Assembly (NCBI RefSeq): GCF_028858725.1
Contig: NC_084760.1
Span: forward strand, 8,754,867-8,818,866
DNA from: Colius striatus
Taxonomy: Eukaryota > Chordata > Aves > Coliiformes > Coliidae
Direction: 5' to 3'
Length of the DNA: 64,000 nt
Below are positions 56,531 to 64,000 of this stretch, one piece after another (position 1 is the stretch's first letter; each line of letters starts with the position of its first letter). Under the pieces are notes generated by a model. That model saw only the letters and a program-made list of their open reading frames with translations, had not been told where the DNA came from and ran no database searches. A program made the translations under genes and the position numbers.

Positions 56531-59500
56531 AGCTGGACTTCTCCCACAAGTCTTTTAGGGGATTCTGAGTGTGGATGTGAGTACTTGCAACTGTAGGAAT
56601 TAGTTTAGGAAGAGTGCCTGGCAATTCAATCCATGCAAAATGCATATAAAAGATAGGGGGGGGAAAAAGATTTTAGTGCTCTACTTGTCATGCAGATTTA
56701 TAGAAGAAAATTGTGTGTTTAGCTTAGAGGGAAGCAGGAGAGGGAAATGAAAGGAGAAGTTAATTGTAATGACAGTTTGAATTACTTGAACAAATATATT
56801 TTGGGAAATGGGAGAGAACGTTAGAGCTGTAAAACTCCCCAGCCTCCTGGCTCTTTCCATTTCATCTGGATTTTCATTAGGGCTCAAATTCATTTCAACC
56901 ATGAAATTTTAAACCTTTCTTATTAAGGTGCATAATGATCACATTTTCATAGGTATGGCTGGGAGGAGACAGACCTTCAGGTGCTCTCTGTGATTTCTCT
57001 CAGCAGAAATACTTGTTTCATCTCGAGTTTTGGGAGAGCTGCCATTCAACAAAGCAGGAAAGGCAGAGTTAGTTATTTAGCTGTATCATTTGCCCTGGAT
57101 AGTAACTTCAGCATCTAATGCATGTTGCCCAGTGTTACTGAGGAGAACTACATGAGGAGGAAAGAAAGCTCCTGCCTGGGCCAGATCTGGACACAGTAAC
57201 CCTCTTGGATAGTCCCCCCCCACTCCATGATGGTGATGCAGTTCCAAACTGTCACCCTGGGAAGGTGACAAAGGATGTTTCCTCAGGGCTTGGTAACACT
57301 TGCTGTGCCTATGTGAGACCCTTTCTTTGAGAGGTCAGTGTCCACCTGCCCCAAATGGCTCTGTTCTGGCCCTAGGACAGTGCACTGAAGAAAATGTTCT
57401 CTTCCTTGGGGGCTTAGGTGAGGGAAGCTTCATGTGTGTTTTGTCCATGGGGCATGTCAGTGCCCTGGTTTGCAGATGTGGTGGCTGTTTGCAAGATTTT
57501 GCTGTCAGATTCCTGCTACACCAGACCTCCCTTTCCTCCTGGTAATGGCCAAGGAGAGGAGAAGGAGAAGTCCTTGCTTCAAAGGGCCTTTGGAGAGGGG
57601 TTGGTGAACACAGAAAGCAGAGGGAAGAATCAAACTGGGAGGCCCTGCTGATTACTTGGTGTCAGATGGTGTGGGCTTTCAGGTGCTCTCTGCCCTCAAT
57701 GACCGTGGACATGAAAACTGCAACTCAGTTTTGAACAGAGCTGCTAATGGAACTGACACTTGCTGAACTGCCCAGAGGCCTCACTGCCACTCACACGGAG
57801 TAAGGCCACGGCAGGAGCTCTGTGGGTGTTATTCTGTACCTCACAAACACACAGAGGGATGACTGGTGCCAGGCAGTAATGCTCAACAGCAGTGATCCTA
57901 CGCAGGATCGATGCTGCCCACCAGCCTGCCTTTCCCCAGGCTCAGCCTCCCACAGAAGGGCTCTCCCCATCTCCTGCCCACCCTTGTGAAGGCCCAGCCT
58001 TGGGAAAAAGGTAAGAAGAGGAAAAAATTCCTCCCCCAAAATGAAAGTATTTTTGTGACTGTGCCAAGGGCAGTGTTTTGTCAAACCATTAGCTGTTCTC
58101 TAGCTTTGCTTTAATCGTGTCTGTAACGTTCGTGCTTTCTCTTCCTCAGTCCTCTGGCAGGTGACGTAAATATTGCAGCGTGTGAATATTCTTCCCACGT
58201 CTCAACTGGTAACAAAAGCCATGAAAAATAAGTGACTAACATCTTCAGTGCAAAACACCTTTGTGCTGGTGTTCTGCCAAGGGAAGAAACCATCAAGGCT
58301 GTTTTACAAGTACAAACTCTGTCTATAAGGTCATTTCTGCACTGTGTGAATCCAATAAACCAATTACTTGGAGCAGTTTAATTGAGGGGAGGTAAAACAA
58401 TCTGGTGTAAAGGGAAAAAAAAAGCAAAGCTATTTGATTTTACAGAGAAGGAAGCAGCCTCAGAAGGAAGCTTGAGGCTTGCCCTCACTTCAGGTATCAA
58501 GCAACCTGCCATGAGAGGCCATCAAGCATGCAGCCATGAGAGGCCAGCCTGGCCTGCTGGTGGGTGCAGGTCCAGGAGGCAGCCTGCTGGAGGACCCACC
58601 AGTGCACCCAGGACTGGAGCAGCAACCCAGGAAGCACTTTAGATCCAGAGTTTCATTCCTCAGTCCCTCCATCTTGTGCTGCTGGGTGCTCATCTAAGCC
58701 CTGAAATGCTCATGGTTGCTTCCAGGCATGTCCCTTCCTCACATGGAGGCTGCCCCGAAGCTTCGTGGCTGCTCCAAGGCATGCCCCTGGCATCTGGCTC
58801 AGCCTGTATGGAGCTGAATGCCATGATGTTCATTTCTCATGAGCCTCACCCACTCAGCTGACTGTCAAGTTCTGCTCAGCCCTCTCATGTTAAACTGCCG
58901 CTGGTGCCATTTCCCAGCTGCCTCCCTGAGCCTAGATGTGCCTTATTGCCTTGAGAACCTCGCCCATATCTCAGCCCAGCCTCCTCACTTTCTGCTGTTC
59001 TTAATGAAGGTAACAGCCTGTAAGACTTCACACTCACTGCTGAGTAGACACCCCTCCAGCCATCTTCTAGTGACTACCCTGATCCTTATTCCTGCTCACC
59101 CTCAGGCTGTGAGAGGAGACCAGCAATCACCCGAAACAAGCTGATAGTTGGAGAGGGAAAGAGGCTGAAAAACATTTCACTAGGTAATTTCCACTCTGTG
59201 ACCCTCCTCAAAGCCCCCCCAGTTTGTTTACAGAAAAGCCTCACAGCAGCTTTCCTTGCTGCAATGAAGTTGAACGAGCCCTGCTTGACCTCGCTGTTTC
59301 CTTCTGTGGAAGAAGCAGCATGGTTTGAGGTTGGAATTCAATTCCTTTTGTTGGCATGTATGTTTTTTTCAGTTATTTCATTAAATGTGTCATCCTGCAT
59401 AGAGGTGATAACTCATCCATGAGCAACAGTCCCATCTTTTCCATAACACCTGCTAAGATTATCTGGCAGCCCAGAAATGACTGGTTTTGAACATTTACAA

Positions 59501-59667
59501 AAACTTTGACTGGGCAGAATAAACCCCTCTCCTGACTTCATCATCAATAAACTCATGCATTCTATAAATACACAGAAATAACTTTCCATGTCTTCTGCAC
59601 CGTTGCAGACTTTGACTTGGTGGCAAATAATGCCCACGGTATAATCCACAGCAGGACTTGCACAGGA

Positions 59668-60340
59668 TCATAGAAGCACAGAACGGTAGGGGTTGGAAGG
59701 GACCTTTAGAGATCATCTGATCCAACCTCACTGCCAAAGCAGGTTCACCTAGATCAGGTCACACAGGAACATGTCCAGGCTGGTCTTGAAGACCTCCAAG
59801 GAAGGAGCCTCCACACCCTCCCTGGGCAGCCTGTGCCAGGGCTCCCTCACCTCAACACTGACATAGTTTTTCCTTATGTTTAAATGGAACTTTTTGTGTT
59901 CCAGCTTCAGCCCATTATCCCTTGTCCTGTTGATAGTTTCCACTGATAAAAGGCATGTCCCAACCTCCTGACACCCACCCTTTAGATATTTATAAATATT
60001 AATGAGATCCCCCCTCAGTCTCCTCTTCTCCAGACTCAACAGCCCCAGTTCCCACAGCCTTTCCTCATATGAAAGATGCTCCAGTTCCCTAATCATCTTG
60101 GTAGCCCTGTGCTGGGCTCCTTTCAGCAGTTCCCTGTCCCTCTTGAGCTGAGGAGCCCAGAACTGGACACAGGACTCCAGATGAGGCCTCACCAGGGCAG
60201 AGTAGAGATGGAGCAGAACCTCCCTTGACCTGTGCCCACACTCTTCTTGATGCATCCCAGGCTGCCATTGGCCTTCTTGGCCACGAGGGCACATTGCTGG
60301 CTCATGGTTAGTTTATTATCAACCAGGATAGGTCTCTTTT
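59668..60340 (-). mobile_element. CR1 LINE 3' fragment (about 0.67 kb)
   Basis: From ATCATAGAAGCACAGAACGG to TTATCAACCAGGATAGGTC. The minus-strand frame is open for 181 codons ([20 protein letters not shown], then [20 protein letters not shown] to SLDMFLCDLI), with an early frame change relative to the family. Confidence 0.95.
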
Positions 60341-61831
60341 ATCAGCTCGCCTCTCCAGTGAGGAGGCTCTGATAAGCTGAGGCCACATCCCACAGCTGGG
60401 CAGCAGAGAGGCAAGAGGAAGGCTGAGCCCTTGCCTGTGGGCAGGCAGGCGGGACGCTGGGCCCCGTCCCTGTGTGGGATATGGGTAAGTGCATTTTCAT
60501 ATTACATCTAATGTAATAAGTCAGTTAAATGCTCCCAGCCCAGGGAGGGCAGCATGTTAATAAACGGTCGTTACCAGCAGTTGACAGTTGGGTTAGCACA
60601 GATTAATTCCTAATGAAGGAAAAAACTCTTTATGTAATGTAATGCTTCTGGCCAGGGATCAAGGGTTGCAATCATCCACCCACAGCAGCCCTTTAAATCC
60701 GGCTTTGTTCCACTGCGGGAAAAACAGACAGAAAAACCCCCCAACCCTCTGCTGGTTTTTAAAGGTTATGATTCAGCCAGCGTCACTCAGATCCTAATTC
60801 CAGCAGCACTGAGACTGTTTCCTAAAGAGGAAAATATGTTGCACCCTAGCCTAGCCATGCAGATGTGGTGGAGGGGGGCACCAAGTGGACCCCGTGCCCT
60901 GGGGATGGAGGAGATGGCCTCTGTGCAGCCCCAGGCAGGCCAGGGCTCTGCAGGGGTGATGGTGCTTCCTGGCCACAGCCATGCATGCTTGGGGCTGGTG
61001 GGTGGCAGGACACAGTGCTTTGCATGGAGTCACCCCAGGAAGGTGTGAGGAGCAGGGGTGCAGCTGTATCGGGCTGTGCTCACACGTGGGGCTGCGGTGG
61101 TCAGCCCACATCTTCCAGCAGCCACGAGGAAACTGGCTGTGAAAAGCAGGAGGTCAAAGCCAGCTTAAGCAGCAGGAGCTTTGGCAGGGGACCGCGCAGC
61201 TGCCCGTGGTGTGGTGGCTGCACACACACTTTCACCCTTCCAGCCATCAGGAGGCTCCCAGCACCTTCATTTCCACTGGCAAGAGCTGAATGCATTTCAC
61301 ACTCCCTCACTTACTTAACTTGCTTGTCTCCCCCGCAAGACATTCCTTGAGACGAGGCTTTAGGAGCTGGCTCCTGGGCACCTCTGCAGATCACACCATC
61401 TCTCAAGGCTGCACCAGTGACATCCTTGCAGGGGAGACTTAGTCACCTGCATCCACTCCAGCAAAGGGTCTGAGATAGTCTCCCAAAGCCATGACATCAA
61501 AATCAAAACTCCCCAGAAAGCCAAATCCACTGGAACATCAGTAAATAGTGCCAATAATTGCTCTGTCAGTGGAGAATAAAAATCACCATGGTGATCCTGT
61601 GAACTAAAGATATAATACAACTGATTCACATACAGGAAAGTGATTTGTACATGTGAGGACCAGTTTTTTACTATATTTAATGTTACTCATGATCTAATAG
61701 GGCTCTTCCTGCTGATTTAGTGATGATCTCACAAAAAGAAATGGAGGTAATTCTACAGTTATGGCTTAAAGCAAGAATTATTCCTGTTTGTTTGAGCATT
61801 TTCTGTATTACAGTATATTGACTTACACAAA

Positions 61832-62397
61832 TAGAATCATTTCAGCTGGAAAGATCTTTAAGATCAAGTCCAGCTACTAACCTCACACGGCCAAGCCCAT
61901 CACTAAACAGTGTCCTTCAGTACCACATCTATGCATCTTTTAAATACCTCCAGGGACGGGGACTTCTCCACTTCCCTGGGCAGACTGGTCAAGTGTTTCA
62001 CAGTCCTCTCAGTGAAAAAGTTCTTCCTAATGTCCAACCTAAACCTCCCTTGGTGCAAATTGAGCCCATTTCCTCTTGTTGTACCACTCATTACCTGGGA
62101 GGAGAGACTGACCCCCACCTTGCCACAACCTCCCTTCAGGTAGCTGCAGAGAATGATTATTTCTCCTCTCAGCCTCCTCTTCTCCAGAATAAACAACCAC
62201 AGTTCTCTCAGCTGCTCCTCATCATACTTGTTCTCAGCTTTGTTGCTCATCTCTGGACATACTCCAGCACCTCAATGTCTTTCTTGTAGACAGAGGCCCA
62301 AAACTGCACACAGTATTGAAGGTGCCATCTCACCAATGACAAATGCAGGGGCATAATCACTTAGCTGGTCCTGCTGGTCACACTATTGCTGATACCA
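61832..62397 (-). mobile_element. older CR1 LINE 3' fragment (about 0.57 kb)
   Basis: AATAGAATCATTTCAGCTGG, CCTCTCAGTGAAAAAGTTC, TTTCCTCTTGTTGTACCAC and [20 protein letters not shown] on the minus strand. Same older subfamily as 39096-40040, with moderate divergence. Confidence 0.92.
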
Positions 62398-63188
62398 ATA
62401 AATGTACACGGAGTAGGAGGAGTCCCACAAGCTGTGACACGTGAATAGGAGAAGACATATCCTGAGCAGCATGGATCCTCAGCAGGTAAAATGGGATCTC
62501 TCACATGTTGGGCTTTTCTTTCATCTCCTTTCCTTTCTGCAGTGACGCCAGGCTGCGGAAAGCAGATTAAATCTGTAAGAAATATGAGAACAAAGTAAGT
62601 TCTGGACAGGCAAAGGACTTAAAACAGGGAGAAAGGCTGGCAGTAGAGATACTGTCATAGGCAGAGACTTCAAAAGAGACACAGAAGGTGATTAATTCTG
62701 GCACTAATCGAGCAGCCGGAGTGAGGTACGCAGGCTGCAGGAGCTAGGCCAAACTCTGCAAGTTAACTGATTCCTTAGAGGTTTTACCATTTACATACAC
62801 CCATGTTAAGGATCCCTTTGAAGAGCCCAGTGCTTATGTTTGCAAACAATGAAGCTGCCCCTGTGCACTCCCCATCTTCCCCTGGGTCCCAGGGATGAGA
62901 GGCTACTGAGGGATCATGATACCAGTGCACAGCCTGGCCAGCAGCACCCCCAAACTGTTCCGTGGCTAAAGCTAGCCATGGTGACAGATGAGAGAGGTGG
63001 AAAGAAACACCTTGGTGCTACTGTCCAGGCTAATACTGCCCAGAGAAGACGTCTCCAGAAGTCTCTGGCCACAAAAAGGCTGTCAGATGATGGTACCCAG
63101 GTATGCAGACAGGGCTTTCCAGCAGGCTGTCTTGCAAGTGATGTGGGTTGGGTACTGATGTGAGCAGAGAAAATGGTCATCACCCTTT

Positions 63189-64000
63189 AGAATCATAGAA
63201 TGGTAGTCCAATCCCCCTGCAGAAGCAGGGTCACCTAGATCAGGTCACATAGGAACGTGTCCAGGCTGGTCTTGAAGACCTCCAAGGAAGGAGACTCCAC
63301 AACCCCTCTGGGCAGCCTGTGCCAGGGCTCCCTCACCTCACAGTGAAATAGTTCTTTCTTATGTTTAAATAGAACTTTTTGTGTTCCAGCTTCATCCCAT
63401 CACCCCTTGTCCTGTTGCTAGCTACTATAGAAAAAAGGGATGTCCCAACCTCCTGACACCTAACCTTTAGGTATTTATAAATGTTAATAAGATCTCCCCT
63501 CAGTCTCCTCCAGACTAAACAGCCCCAGTTCCCGCAGCCTTTCCTCATATGAAAGATGCTCCATTCCCCTGATCATCTTGGTGGCTCTGTGCTGGACTCT
63601 CTCCAGCAGTTCCCTGTCCCTCTTGAGCTGAGGAGCCCAGAACTGGACACAGGACTCCAGATGAGGCCTCACCAGAGTAGAGGAGAGGGAGAGCAGAACC
63701 TCCCTTGACCTGCTGCCCACACTCTTCTTGATGCACCCCAGGCTGCCATTGGCCTTCTTGGCCATGAGGGCACATTGCAGGCTCATATTTAGCTTATTAT
63801 CAATCAGGACTCCCAGGTCTCTCTCTGCAGAACTGCTCTCCAGCAGGTCAGTCCCCAGCCTGTCCTGGTGCAAGGGGTTGTTCCTTCCCAGCTGCAGGAC
63901 TCTGCACTTGTCCTTGTTGAACCTCATGAGGTTCCTCTCTGCCCAACTCTCAAGCCGGTCGAGATCCCGCTGAATGGCAGCATAGCCTTTGGGGAATCAG
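63189..64000 (-). mobile_element. CR1 LINE 3' fragment, running off the window
   Basis: From AGAATCATAGAATGGTAG, with a small deletion of the following GGGTTGGAAGGG segment, through the stop region and ORF2 ([38 protein letters not shown]) up to the GGAATCAG landmark at the window edge. It is open for 147 codons and continues to the right. Confidence 0.95.

Larger units (their letters stand above)
52126..64000. other. intergenic region downstream of GABRR2
   Basis: No gene was recognised. It holds one MIR-like SINE remnant and CR1 copies at 55346, 56441, 59668, 61832 and 63189. The stretches 53000-55340, 56540-59660, 60345-61830 and 62400-63185 contain only short frames with no recognisable domain. 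GABRR1, next in the conserved order, presumably starts beyond the right edge. Confidence 0.6.

Noticed and set aside
58507..58612. Short direct repeat (GCCATGAGAGGCCA twice) and a weak inverted repeat around CTGGTGGGT/ACCCACCAG
   Set aside because: Short and imperfect; consistent with local slippage and without further structure.
60836..61350. 161-codon + strand frame in a GC-rich stretch downstream of GABRR2
   Set aside because: Low-information Gly/Cys/Ser-rich translation with no signal for GABRR1 or any other family, and competing frames on both strands.

Overview
This window is nuclear DNA from a vertebrate, almost certainly a bird. Two genes on the + strand have GT-AG introns, and the rest is dominated by truncated CR1 LINEs of the avian kind, with (ATTCTATG)n-type 3' tails. 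Summing my boundaries, CR1 covers about 16-17 kb, roughly a quarter of the window. That is far above the usual avian level and resembles CR1-rich lineages such as woodpeckers and their relatives; this placement is inference. I see no bacterial features, tRNA, rRNA or CRISPR.

Layout: (1) 1-13540, the 3' part of UBE2J1 (tail-anchored ER ubiquitin-conjugating enzyme). One internal exon lies at 320-449, then a 12-kb intron, then the terminal exon at 12373-12618 and a 3' UTR with a poly(A) signal at 13514. (2) 13541-15600, intergenic with CR1 pieces, ending in a GC-richer promoter-like stretch. (3) 15937-50591, a complete GABRR2 gene (GABA-A receptor rho-2 subunit). It has nine coding exons, every splice phase agrees, and the 464-codon reading frame is intact. 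Its introns hold most of the CR1 copies, an LTR-like element of about 980 bp with a 5-bp target duplication, a nested CR1-in-CR1 insertion, and a nearly perfect 79-nt hairpin 162 nt upstream of exon 4. (4) 50592-64000, the GABRR2 3' UTR and an intergenic region with an old MIR-like SINE and more CR1; no further gene was recognised.

UBE2J1 followed by GABRR2 on the same strand matches the conserved order on human 6q15, where GABRR1 comes next; GABRR1 was not found in the remaining 12 kb. The two genes have unrelated roles: UBE2J1 works in ER-associated degradation, and GABRR2 forms chloride channels, mainly in retina.

No wholly new gene system was found. The most unusual objects are the hairpin at 36145-36223, the LTR-like element at 19881-20860, the nested CR1 at 34002-34421 with its 7-bp duplication, and two Arg-to-His changes at normally invariant sites in GABRR2. 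Family identities and human comparisons are from memory, not from a search.
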